Positions 1 through 7,423 of a stretch of DNA of 64,000 nt are shown here, piece by piece. The notes below the pieces were generated by a model. That model did no database searches. It worked only from the letters and a program-made list of their open reading frames with translations, and was not told where the DNA came from. How positions within the stretch are numbered: position 1 is the stretch's first letter; each line of letters starts with the position of its first letter. A program made the translations under genes and the position numbers. Source of the stretch: JAXGXJ01 sp040772905 (GTDB lineage Bacteria > Actinomycetota > Thermoleophilia > RBG-16-64-13); assembly GCA_040772905.1 (NCBI GenBank), contig JAXGXJ010000005.1, positions 248,001 to 312,000 on the forward strand, written 5' to 3'.

Positions 1-691
1 TGGTGCTGTTGATGGTGTGCGTGGCCCCGAACGTCTTGGCCGCCTCGAGTTTCTCGTCGTTGACGTCCACGGCGATGATGGGATATGCGCTCACCGACGC
101 CGCCCCCTGGACCGCGTTCAGCCCCACACCACCGACGCCCACCACCACCACGCTGGAGCCAAGTTCCACTTTGGCGCGCCACACCACGGCACCGAACCCG
201 GTGATCACCCCGCACGCCAGCAGACTGGCACGGTCGAGAGGCATGTCGTCGGGCAGTTTGACCAGCTGAGACTTGTGCACCACTGTGTACTCGGCGAACG
301 TCCCGGTGAGGAAGGCCTGGTCGAGCGCCTGGCCGTCTTTGTTCTTGTAGGGGGAGGAGACACCGCGCTCCCAGGGATACTCACAGAGACTAGGCCGTCC
401 GGTGGTGCACATCACACACTCGCCGCACGAGATGAGAAGTGACACCAACACCCGGTCGCCGGGCTGGAAACCGTTGACGCCCTCGCCGACCTCCTCCACG
501 AACCCGGCCGTCTCGTGACCGCCCACCGTCGGCGCCCCAAAGGGGAGTTCACCCCTCACCAGATGGATGTCGCTGTGGCAGATGGCGGTGGCGGAGCACT
601 TGACCTTCACTTCGCCCGGACCCGGGGAGCGGATCTCGATGTCCTCGATGACGAGGGGTTTGCCGAACTCGTAGCACACTGCTGCCTTCAT
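1..691 (-). CDS. Zinc-dependent alcohol dehydrogenase, MDR family (C-terminus cut by window edge)
   Basis: Read on the minus strand from ATG at 691; about 230 residues are visible and the frame runs off the left edge. The N-terminus carries catalytic zinc ligands Cys38 (in CHSD) and His59 (in GHE). A complete four-cysteine structural zinc lobe follows at Cys89, 92, 95 and 103. After it comes a Rossmann glycine motif (GVGGVG) for NAD(P). This is the layout of class III-like and mycothiol/NDMA-type alcohol dehydrogenases that oxidise alcohols or thiol-formaldehyde adducts. GGGAGGGG lies just upstream of the start. Substrate cannot be told from the visible half. Confidence 0.9.
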   Translation of the reverse strand, partial: MKAAVCYEFGKPLVIEDIEIRSPGPGEVKVKCSATAICHSDIHLVRGELPFGAPTVGGHETAGFVEEVGEGVNGFQPGDRVLVSLLISCGECVMCTTGRPSLCEYPWERGVSSPYKNKDGQALDQAFLTGTFAEYTVVHKSQLVKLPDDMPLDRASLLACGVITGFGAVVWRAKVELGSSVVVVGVGGVGLNAVQGAASVSAYPIIAVDVNDEKLEAAKTFGATHTINST

Positions 692-800
692 GGGCCCCTC
701 CCTGTGGTGTGTGAGTGACTACACCGTAGGTCGTGGTGTCAGAGCTTGTCAAATGCTATGACCGACACGTATGGGAACCGAGCGCCATTCCCGGCTGGTA

Positions 801-1256
801 TCAGTAGCGCGGCTCCTCCAGCGACTCGCGGTAGGCCTGTTCCACTCCCACATCTCGCATGCGGTCGTTCATGGCCCGCCAGCGCGCGGCCAAGTTCTCG
901 GGATAGGCATTGCGATCGCAGGGGTACTCCACGCACTGGAAGCAGAAGTCCACGCCCTTCTCGGGCGCACAGGTGCGCGCCGCGCAGAAGGGAAGTGGAG
1001 GGCCACCCGCGCGGCATCCTGCACACGATGCGCCGGTGAAGAACTGCAGGACCTCCTGGAACTGCGAGTAGCCGGCCAGAGACGGGTTCCTGTCGGCCAC
1101 GCGCTCAGCCATCTTTTCGAAGCCTGCCAGCGCGGCCCGGAGTTCCGTGGCCAGCCTGCGCACGCGCCCCTCCTCCGCCATGACGCAGCGTTCGCAATCG
1201 ACGCCGCACGGAGCAAGGCGCGACACCACCTGTCCATAGGTCACAGCCCCATCCAT
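801..1256 (-). CDS. DUF3795 cysteine-rich protein
   Basis: A 151-residue soluble protein. It opens with CGVDCERC near residue 17 and carries further cysteine groups in the middle (CAGC, FCAARTC) and near the end (CFQCVEYPC). This spacing is typical of DUF3795 proteins, whose function is unknown and which are presumed to bind zinc or another metal. The start is well set by AAGGAGGAGG before ATG at 1256. It reads in the same direction as the MBL hydrolase upstream, but a strong hairpin separates them, so it is probably a separate transcript. No pathway can be assigned. Confidence 0.75.
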   Translation of the reverse strand: MDGAVTYGQVVSRLAPCGVDCERCVMAEEGRVRRLATELRAALAGFEKMAERVADRNPSLAGYSQFQEVLQFFTGASCAGCRAGGPPLPFCAARTCAPEKGVDFCFQCVEYPCDRNAYPENLAARWRAMNDRMRDVGVEQAYRESLEEPRY

Positions 1257-1274
1257 GCGCCTCCTCCTTCAGAC

Positions 1275-1304
1275 GCGCAGCCGCGGCTCACGCCGCGGCT
1301 GCGC
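1275..1304 (-). terminator. Strong GC hairpin downstream of the MBL hydrolase
   Basis: A perfect 12-bp stem (GCGCAGCCGCGG / CCGCGGCTGCGC) with a 6-nt loop sits between the MBL stop codon and the DUF3795 ribosome binding site. There is no T-tract, so it could be a U-less terminator or a barrier protecting the upstream message. A second small palindrome (CCGACGTGTCGG) lies at 1313-1324. Confidence 0.6.
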
Positions 1305-1330
1305 CCACCAGTCCGACGTGTCGGCGCCGG

Positions 1331-2185
1331 CTAGTCCTCTTCGCGCCAATGCCAGTCGCGGCCGCCTTTGAACACGTTGGCGTTCATCTCGTTGCTGAGA
1401 TGCAGCAGATGCGCGTGGGGGAAGCGCTCGGCCATAGCGTAGTAGAAGCCGGCCACGGTGTCCTGGCGGGCCAACTCCTCCTCGGTCACATGGAGGTACT
1501 CACGCGTGAACCTGACCGCGCTCAGATCGAACTGCATGCCGGGCTTGGCGTGGCCGGGGATGATGACCTCCGCCCCCATGCCTTCGATGCGATCGAGTTC
1601 GGCCAGCCACTGCTGCCGTTCCTGGGCCGTGATCTCACAGGTGAAAGGATGCGCCTCGTTGAAGAGGACGTCACTCGCGTACAGCGTCTTGATGGAGGGG
1701 ATCCACACCATGGTGTTGTAGCGCATGTCACCCAGGACCTTGGAGATGATCTCCAGGCGCTGACCTTCCAGCTCGATGTAGTCCTCCTGCAGGGTCTCCA
1801 CGTGGACGGTCTTACGGCAGACGTTGTGTGCGCCGATGACGCTCTCCCAGATCTCGACCTTGCCGAAGAACTGCGAGTTGATGATGTCGGCCTCAGAGGG
1901 GACCGCCACCACCCGCGCGTTGGGGAAGGCCTCAGCGATGGTGCCTGCCCCGAAGTAGTGGTCGGGATGAGCGTGTGTGAGATAGATGGTGGTGAGGTTC
2001 TTCCCGGTATCGAGGATCTCGGCGATCACACGATGGGCATTGGACAGGGTCCACTGGGCGTCGATGAGCACGGCGTCCTTCTCACCCATGACGATGACCG
2101 ACGCGACCTCGAACCCCTCTTCGTCACAGAAGAAGACCTTGGTCGAAAGTGGCTCGTTCCCATTGGCGTTCAGTCGGATCTCCAT
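1331..2185 (-). CDS. MBL-fold metallo-hydrolase
   Basis: A 284-residue metallo-beta-lactamase-fold hydrolase. The signature HAHPDH is at residues 71-76, with a later GHAKPG motif supplying another metal-ligand histidine. The length and single domain match stand-alone family members that hydrolyse thioesters, lactones or similar esters; the exact substrate is not evident. The start ATG at 2185 follows a G-rich ribosome binding site (GGGGGGAG). There is no signal peptide, so it acts in the cytoplasm. Confidence 0.85.
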   Translation of the reverse strand: MEIRLNANGNEPLSTKVFFCDEEGFEVASVIVMGEKDAVLIDAQWTLSNAHRVIAEILDTGKNLTTIYLTHAHPDHYFGAGTIAEAFPNARVVAVPSEADIINSQFFGKVEIWESVIGAHNVCRKTVHVETLQEDYIELEGQRLEIISKVLGDMRYNTMVWIPSIKTLYASDVLFNEAHPFTCEITAQERQQWLAELDRIEGMGAEVIIPGHAKPGMQFDLSAVRFTREYLHVTEEELARQDTVAGFYYAMAERFPHAHLLHLSNEMNANVFKGGRDWHWREED

Positions 2186-2334
2186 GCAGGCACTCCCCCC
2201 GGCCTTGGGTTTTTCTTGAGTCTAGCACCGTGAAACGAGCCGGGCCGACACGCATCCACCTCGATGCGCGGGAAGGAATAGAAAAGCGGCTTCATGCGCA
2301 AACAGCATGGGAGCGCCCGCACTCAACCACCGTC

Positions 2335-2898
2335 TTACCGCCGGGGTTCGTCGAACTCACGCAGCAACAGCCGCCAATCAGCGTCGTGGATACAACGCGG
2401 ATCACACAGCGCGGGAAGGTACACCAGACGCTCGTCGCACACTTCCAACCGGTCATCCGCAGTCGGTGCGACGCCGCCGTCACCGTGCTCGCGCAGCCAC
2501 GGCGCTACCTCCACGAAGCGGCTGAGAGTACGGGCATCCTGTCTGCCCAGGAGTATCTGCGAGAAGAGCCGGGCATCGGCTGCGGCCGTAGACCCTGGAT
2601 GCTGAGGGAACTCCAGGGCCACGAGCGCTGGAGCCTTCTGCGTGAGCCGCACCCCCAGACGTTCCACCACAGACCTGGCGAGCGAGAAGGCGGGCACGAA
2701 GATGCGCCTCCGCCGATCGCCGGCGAATGACACCAGCACTTCCCACACGGCCAGATAGCTCTCTGGAGTGCGCTCAGCCGTCTGGCTGGTGACGGCGGCC
2801 ACCAGCGGCGGCACCCGCCGCAGCCCCTCAGCCGTAGGCTCATGCACCAGCCCGCAGCACGGGCAGACGAAGAGCACAGCCTCGGCCTCAGCCCTCAA
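2335..2898 (-). CDS. Zinc-ribbon protein, probably the 3' part of a split gene
   Basis: The frame gives 187 residues if started at TTG 2898, but that start removes half of a zinc ribbon. Codons 2899-2925, directly upstream and in frame, encode VCADCGSK, which pairs with CPCCG just after the TTG to make a CxxC...CxxC ribbon. The open frame extends up to a stop at 2962 without any ATG, GTG or TTG. A later segment (YLAVWEVLVSFAGDRRRR) resembles two segments of the upstream protein (YLPIWEYSALVAGWEFGYRR and FYPLWRLDYEVAGHPY). Best reading: it is the continuation of the 2936-3949 gene after a +1 frame change. CTG initiation at 2925 is the alternative. Function unknown. Confidence 0.6.
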   Translation of the reverse strand: MRAEAEAVLFVCPCCGLVHEPTAEGLRRVPPLVAAVTSQTAERTPESYLAVWEVLVSFAGDRRRRIFVPAFSLARSVVERLGVRLTQKAPALVALEFPQHPGSTAAADARLFSQILLGRQDARTLSRFVEVAPWLREHGDGGVAPTADDRLEVCDERLVYLPALCDPRCIHDADWRLLLREFDEPRR

Positions 2899-2935
2899 CT
2901 TGGAGCCGCAGTCGGCGCAGACCAGTGGGATGAGT

Positions 2936-3949
2936 TCAGCTTGCGAAAGGGTCGTGATACGTCACCATCCCTTCCCGGCGCCGGCCCACGAGAGCGCCGA
3001 ATTCCTCCTGCAACCGCCGCGCGGCCCCCAGAGGAGCGGCGGCGGCGTGAACCGCGGCCTCATACCCGTTCACCACCATCATGTACGGATGGCCCGCCAC
3101 CTCGTAGTCCAACCGCCACAGGGGATAGAAGAGCAGGGTCAGCGATTCGCGCAACGTGAAGAAGCGGGTCTCAGCCCTTTGCACGTCTGAGAGCGGATCC
3201 ATCGTCAGTGCGCGTCCGCGCTCGAGGACCTCGTCCGCGGACGTCTGCGGGGGGAGTACCACACAGTCATCCAAGTCACCTGCAAGAACGGGGAGAAGAG
3301 GCTCCCTACCGGTCACCCGCGGCCTGGCCGCACCCACAGAGGCTGGATCGGAGGCGGTCTGATAGTGGCGTCTCTCGCTCAGCCTGCCGTCCCGCACGGG
3401 CTCACGCACCTGCCGCAACTCCATGCGCGGGTTCTGTTCGTCACCAGAGAACTCCGCCCGAATCCGCCGGCGATAGCCGAACTCCCAGCCCGCCACCAAA
3501 GCGCTGTACTCCCAGATGGGCAGGTAGATGAGCCGAGTGGACCGGAAGGGAGCGGTGCGCGCAGCTCGAGCGACACCGGGGTGACGCCGCAACCAGGCGC
3601 GGGCGATGGACCCGGCCTCATCCGCGGACACTCGCTGCGGCAGACGCCGGCGGTCGAAGCCCCCGTGGGCTGCGACCAACACGTGGACGCCACAATGGCA
3701 ACAGGCCAGCAGCCGAGAGCCACCGACGACGGCGAGTGAGCCCGCGCATTGCGGGCAGCGGACGGCGCGCAGCGCAGCGTCGGCCGCCAAGGTGGAACCG
3801 CACGACGGGCACACCACTACATCGGCGTACGCCGGCCAGGTGAGCCCGGCCGCGCACTGCGGGCAGATGCTTCCGTTGGCAGGGTCTCGGTCCACGACGA
3901 TGCTCATCCGCGATCGTGGCACTCCTTGGCTGGTGACGACACGCATCAT
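2936..3949 (-). CDS. Multi-zinc-ribbon protein, probably the 5' part of a split gene
   Basis: A 337-residue protein. Its first hundred residues hold four CxxC-type pairs (CPQC, CPSC, CPQC, CCHC), consistent with two zinc ribbons. The rest holds two copies of a module with the pattern P-L/I-W-x(6-7)-A/V-G-x(3-5)-Y. It ends DPFAS, and the same DNA read one base later continues into another zinc ribbon and a third copy of the module (2335-2898). There is no signal peptide or clear membrane segment. Starts at 3949, 3946 and 3907 are all possible; none has a decisive ribosome binding site. I do not recognise a characterised family. Confidence 0.65.
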   Translation of the reverse strand: MMRVVTSQGVPRSRMSIVVDRDPANGSICPQCAAGLTWPAYADVVVCPSCGSTLAADAALRAVRCPQCAGSLAVVGGSRLLACCHCGVHVLVAAHGGFDRRRLPQRVSADEAGSIARAWLRRHPGVARAARTAPFRSTRLIYLPIWEYSALVAGWEFGYRRRIRAEFSGDEQNPRMELRQVREPVRDGRLSERRHYQTASDPASVGAARPRVTGREPLLPVLAGDLDDCVVLPPQTSADEVLERGRALTMDPLSDVQRAETRFFTLRESLTLLFYPLWRLDYEVAGHPYMMVVNGYEAAVHAAAAPLGAARRLQEEFGALVGRRREGMVTYHDPFAS

Positions 3950-4007
3950 CTGTAGCTATCGCCTCGAGGAGGCCTCCGCTTGAGCGCCGGGTCTCATGCG
4001 ACGCATC

Positions 4008-5282
4008 CTACGGCACCGACGGCTGAGTCACGGTCAGACCACGGACGGCGCGCGGCGCCCACACCAGGAAGCCGCTCAGCAGGATGAGCCCGCCCGAGAG
4101 GGCGAACCAGGGCGCGACGCCGGTCCTCTCCGCCAGTGGTCCGGCCAGCAGAAGCCCGGGCGCGGCCACTAGGAGCGAGATGGTGGTGTAGAGAGACAGC
4201 ACTCGACCCAGACGCGACGGTTCCACAAGCGTCTGGAAGAGAGCCGTCAGCGGAGCCGCGAACAGCGGCACCGATACACCCATGAACACGCACAGGCCCA
4301 CGAACGCCCAGAACCCCGAACCGGGGAGCAGGCCCGCGCCCGCCAGTAAGGCCCCTTCGCAGACGATCCCCACGCCGATGAGGCGCACCGGTGTGACACG
4401 GGACGACAGCCTCCCCATGAGAAGAGACCCCACCAGCATCCCCCCGCCGAAGGCGAGTTCCACCACACTGGCTCCCAAAGCCCCACCCTTGAAATGCTCG
4501 AACGTCATGAGGGGGAACAGCGCGTTCAGCGGCATGTAGAGCAGCGTCACCAGCGTGAGCACCATGGTCAGATAGAAGAGCGCACGGTGTCGCAGCAATT
4601 CGCGCCAGCCCTCGACGAACTCGGCCAGCAGACCCTCGGCCACGGCGTCCCCGATCGGCCGTTGCGGGTGCGGGATCCGGACCAGCAGCAACGTCACCAC
4701 GGCGATGACGGCCCCCACGATATCCACCGACAGCACAGCGGTCATGGGTGCCACTCCCATGAGAAAGGCTCCCAACACCGGCCCAGCCATGGCCACGCCC
4801 GACCCCAAGAAGAAGTTCCAGCCTGCCACCCGCATCAAGTGCTCCTGAGGCACATACATGGGCACCGCCGCCTGGCTGGCCGGAGTGTGGAAACCGGCGC
4901 CCAACGAACGCAGGGCCACGATGGCGATGATGGCTCCCACAGACGCGCGGCCGAAGGCGAAGAGCGCGATGAGACCCAGACTGGTGACCGCGATGCAGAG
5001 ATCCACCACCATCATGGTGATCCGTCGGTCCCAGCGATCGATGAAGGTACCGGCCACCGGCCCTATGACGGCCTGGGGCATAAGACCGGCGATGGAGGCG
5101 TAGGCCAGGATGCTGGCCGAGCCGGTGGTGGCGGTCAACCACCAGACGAGCGCGAAGTTCACGGCGCTGCTGCCCAGCAGAGAGAAAGCCTGACCGGAGA
5201 AGATGATGAGGAAGGTGCGAAGCCAGCCATCCCCCCGGGAGGCTGCGAGTCCGTCGGACGACGCGGTTTCGTCGTTAGCCAT
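4008..5282 (-). CDS. MFS transporter, multidrug or siderophore-efflux type
   Basis: About 424 residues with the alternating hydrophobic segments of a 12-helix major facilitator. The loop after helix 2 reads DRWDRR, the usual MFS charge motif. The overall pattern matches the MFS_3 (EntS-like) exporters. The ATG at 5282 is preferred over a GTG at 5288; neither has a good ribosome binding site. The gene is divergent from the DUF2239 gene across a shared repeat-rich promoter region (5313-5360), which suggests regulated expression. Substrate is unknown. Confidence 0.85.
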   Translation of the reverse strand: MANDETASSDGLAASRGDGWLRTFLIIFSGQAFSLLGSSAVNFALVWWLTATTGSASILAYASIAGLMPQAVIGPVAGTFIDRWDRRITMMVVDLCIAVTSLGLIALFAFGRASVGAIIAIVALRSLGAGFHTPASQAAVPMYVPQEHLMRVAGWNFFLGSGVAMAGPVLGAFLMGVAPMTAVLSVDIVGAVIAVVTLLLVRIPHPQRPIGDAVAEGLLAEFVEGWRELLRHRALFYLTMVLTLVTLLYMPLNALFPLMTFEHFKGGALGASVVELAFGGGMLVGSLLMGRLSSRVTPVRLIGVGIVCEGALLAGAGLLPGSGFWAFVGLCVFMGVSVPLFAAPLTALFQTLVEPSRLGRVLSLYTTISLLVAAPGLLLAGPLAERTGVAPWFALSGGLILLSGFLVWAPRAVRGLTVTQPSVP

Positions 5283-5312
5283 CCGCACATGGTAGCGTAC
5301 GAGCCTGATTGT

Positions 5313-5359
5313 TTTTATCCGGGTGATATTGACAGGGATAATTTTATCCGGGTATTATT
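5313..5359. promoter_or_regulatory. Divergent promoter with repeated operator
   Basis: Two direct copies of TTTTATCCGGGT (5313-5324 and 5342-5353) lie 29 bp apart. Between them GGATAA (5336-5341) forms an inverted repeat with TTATCC (5344-5349). A good plus-strand promoter overlaps: TTGACA at 5329-5334, 18-bp spacer, TATTAT at 5353-5358. On the minus strand CTGTCA, 16 bp, AACAAT could serve the MFS gene. The half-sites inside the spacer suggest repressor control of both genes. Confidence 0.6.
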
Positions 5360-5416
5360 GTGCTCGCGCAGGCCAAGGCAGCGCGGTGGAACACAACCGG
5401 ACTTGAGGAGTGGGAC

Positions 5417-6061
5417 GTGAGTATGGAGGAGGCAGCAGGGGAACGCGCGTTCATCGGTTGGGCAGGGACCGAGTGCGTGGCCCATGGCACGCTGACGGAG
5501 GTCGCCCGGGCCGCAAAGCACGTCCTCGACAGCGACCGCACGGCGACGGTGACGGTGATCGATGCCGAGACCGCCCAGACGGTGGACATAGACTTCAGCG
5601 GCACCCCCGACGAGGTGGTGGCACGCCTGCGGTCACGCCGTGCGCAGGGCGCGGACGGCCGCGGCCAGGCGGTCGACGCCGGCGGTGCGACATGGGCTGA
5701 CTCCGGCCAGGCTCAGCCCCGTAGCCCGGGACGTCCTCGCCTGGGAGTGGTGGCGAGAGAGGTCACCCTGCTGCCGCGGCACTGGGAGTGGCTGAAAGCA
5801 CAGCCGGGAGGAGCCTCGGTCACGCTGCGCAAGCTGGTGGAGGAGGCGCGACGGACGAGGGCGGGCGACGAACGGGCTCGTCAGGCACGCGACACGTGCT
5901 ATGCCTTCCTGCAGAAGATAGCGGGCGACGAGCCCGGCTACGAAGAGGTGCTCCGCGCCCTCTACGCCGGCGACAAGACGCGCTTCGAGCAGCTGACGGA
6001 GGAATGGTCCCCCGACCTGTGCCATCATGCCCGGCGACTGGCGGAGGCGAGTTTCGAATGA
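5417..6061 (+). CDS. DUF2239 family protein
   Basis: A 214-residue protein of the DUF2239 family, recognised by the conserved central run GRPRLGVVAREVTLLPRHWE followed by QPGGASVTLRKLVEEARR. The family has no established function. The frame is open from GTG 5360, but that codon falls at the -10 box of the promoter. GTG 5417 sits 7 nt after GAGGAG and is the better start; ATG 5423 also remains possible. It is divergent from the MFS gene, and an abnormal G/C homopolymer tract begins 9 nt after the stop. Confidence 0.8.
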   Translation: MSMEEAAGERAFIGWAGTECVAHGTLTEVARAAKHVLDSDRTATVTVIDAETAQTVDIDFSGTPDEVVARLRSRRAQGADGRGQAVDAGGATWADSGQAQPRSPGRPRLGVVAREVTLLPRHWEWLKAQPGGASVTLRKLVEEARRTRAGDERARQARDTCYAFLQKIAGDEPGYEEVLRALYAGDKTRFEQLTEEWSPDLCHHARRLAEASFE

Positions 6062-6070
6062 CGGTGACGC

Positions 6071-6118
6071 GGGGGGGGGGGGGCCGCGCGGGGGGGGGGG
6101 CGCCCCCCCCCCGGCCCC
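6071..6118. repeat. Extreme poly-G/poly-C palindrome
   Basis: A run of 13 G is followed by CCGCGC, 11 G, CG, 10 C, GG and 4 C. The part centred on 6101-6102 is a perfect palindrome of at least 22 bp. Nothing else in the window resembles it. It could be a terminator-like hairpin for the DUF2239 gene. It could also be a sequencing or assembly artefact, since long G runs are a known artefact of two-colour short-read chemistry. Confidence 0.7.
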
Positions 6119-6154
6119 GTCGATGTTCCGCTGCGGTGTCATCGAGCTCCAGGA

Positions 6155-6172
6155 TATAGAATCGATTCGTCA
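6155..6172 (+). promoter_or_regulatory. Probable leaderless -10 element
   Basis: TAGAAT at 6157-6162 ends 9 nt before the ATG at 6172, and no Shine-Dalgarno sequence is present. A transcript starting 7-9 nt after the -10 box would begin at or next to the start codon. The same arrangement occurs before metG (20964-20979). Confidence 0.45.
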
Positions 6173-7386
6173 TGGTCGCACATACTTTGCACGCGGCGCG
6201 GCCCGGTCTGCGGGTCTGGGCGCTCGAACCCTATTGTGGCGGGTCGCACAAGCACTTCTTGCGTGGCTTGGCCCTGGCCTCTGAGCACGAGTTCAGGGTC
6301 TTCGCTCTCCCGGGGCGACACTGGAAATGGCGTATGCACGGGGGTGCGCTGGCGTTGGCGGCACAGACGGCGGAAGGACTTCGCGGGCGCCGCAGCGCTG
6401 AACAGCTCCGCCTTCCGGATGTGCTCTTCGTCTCCGACATGCTCGACCTGCCCACGTTCCGCGGCTTGGCCGGGCCTCCTCTCGACCGTGTCCCGACACT
6501 GCTCTACTTCCACGAGAACCAACTCACGTACCCACTGCCCGAGGGGGTGGAGCGGGATCTGGGCTATGGCATGCGCAACCTGTTGTCGGCCGCAGCGGCG
6601 ACGCGGGTGCTCTTCAACAGCGACTACCACCGGCTGGAGTTCCTCTCCGCCGCTGAAGAGCTGCTGGCCTCCCTGCCCGATGAAGTGCCGCCCGGGCTTC
6701 TCGACGGGGTGAGGGCGAAGTCGGGCGTGCTCCCGGTAGGCTGCGACCTGCGCCGCTTCGACGAGCACCGCGAACGGGCGCTCGCCGAAGCGGCGCAAGG
6801 GCGGTGGGGGGACCCGGCACAGGGTCCGCTGCTGGTGTGGAATCAGCGCTGGGAGTACGACAAGGCCCCTGGTGCGCTGTTCGCCGGCGTGCGCGCCCTC
6901 AGGGAGAGGGGTGTGTCGTTCCGTCTGGCTGTGGCGGGATCGGGGGAAGGGGTGCCTACGCAGGAGTTCCTCCGTGCGCGAGAAGACCTGGCCGATCACA
7001 TCGTCCACTGGGGTAGGGCGGCCAAGGATTCGGACTACGCTGCTCTGCTGTGGGCGGCGGACGTGGTGGTATCCACTGCCATACACGAGTTCTTCGGCAT
7101 CGCCGTGGTCGAAGCCATCTACTGCGGCTGCCGTCCGGTCTTGCCGCGCCGCCTGAGTTACCCCGGACTCATCCCCCTCTCGGCGCATGATGACGTCCTC
7201 TATGGGGAAGGAGGACTGGTGGAGGCCCTGGTGAAGGCGCTCGACCGTCCCCACGCCTGGTCGGAGGAATGGCAGCGGACCTGGGTGGCCCGGTTCGATT
7301 GGGCTGCGCTGGGACCGCGCTACGACGCGGAGATCAGGCGCTGCCGGGATTCCGGGCTGGACGCGACGGCGTTGGGGAAGCGGTAG
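6172..7386 (+). CDS. DUF3524 glycosyltransferase, tRNA-queuosine alpha-mannosyltransferase-like
   Basis: A 404-residue GT-B glycosyltransferase. The N-terminal half has the DUF3524 signatures EPYCGGSHKHFL (about residues 19-30), PGRHWKWRMHGGAL, LFVSDMLDLP and YFHENQLTYPLP. The C-terminal half has WNQRWEYDKAP and the donor-binding HEFFGIAVVEAIYCGCRPVLP of group 1 glycosyltransferases. Human GTDC1/QTMAN, which mannosylates queuosine in tRNA-Asp, shares these signatures. By homology this enzyme would add a sugar, perhaps mannose, to queuosine or a related tRNA base. No queuosine biosynthesis gene is in the window. It is followed 37 bp later by pgi on the same strand. Confidence 0.8.
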   Translation: MVAHTLHAARPGLRVWALEPYCGGSHKHFLRGLALASEHEFRVFALPGRHWKWRMHGGALALAAQTAEGLRGRRSAEQLRLPDVLFVSDMLDLPTFRGLAGPPLDRVPTLLYFHENQLTYPLPEGVERDLGYGMRNLLSAAAATRVLFNSDYHRLEFLSAAEELLASLPDEVPPGLLDGVRAKSGVLPVGCDLRRFDEHRERALAEAAQGRWGDPAQGPLLVWNQRWEYDKAPGALFAGVRALRERGVSFRLAVAGSGEGVPTQEFLRAREDLADHIVHWGRAAKDSDYAALLWAADVVVSTAIHEFFGIAVVEAIYCGCRPVLPRRLSYPGLIPLSAHDDVLYGEGGLVEALVKALDRPHAWSEEWQRTWVARFDWAALGPRYDAEIRRCRDSGLDATALGKR

Positions 7387-7423
7387 CATGAGACACGCGT
7401 GCTGACGTCGTGAAGGAGGGACG

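Noticed and set aside
6071..6118. Calling the poly-G tract a functional G-quadruplex regulator
   Set aside because: An artefact explains it equally well, so it is kept as an anomaly only.
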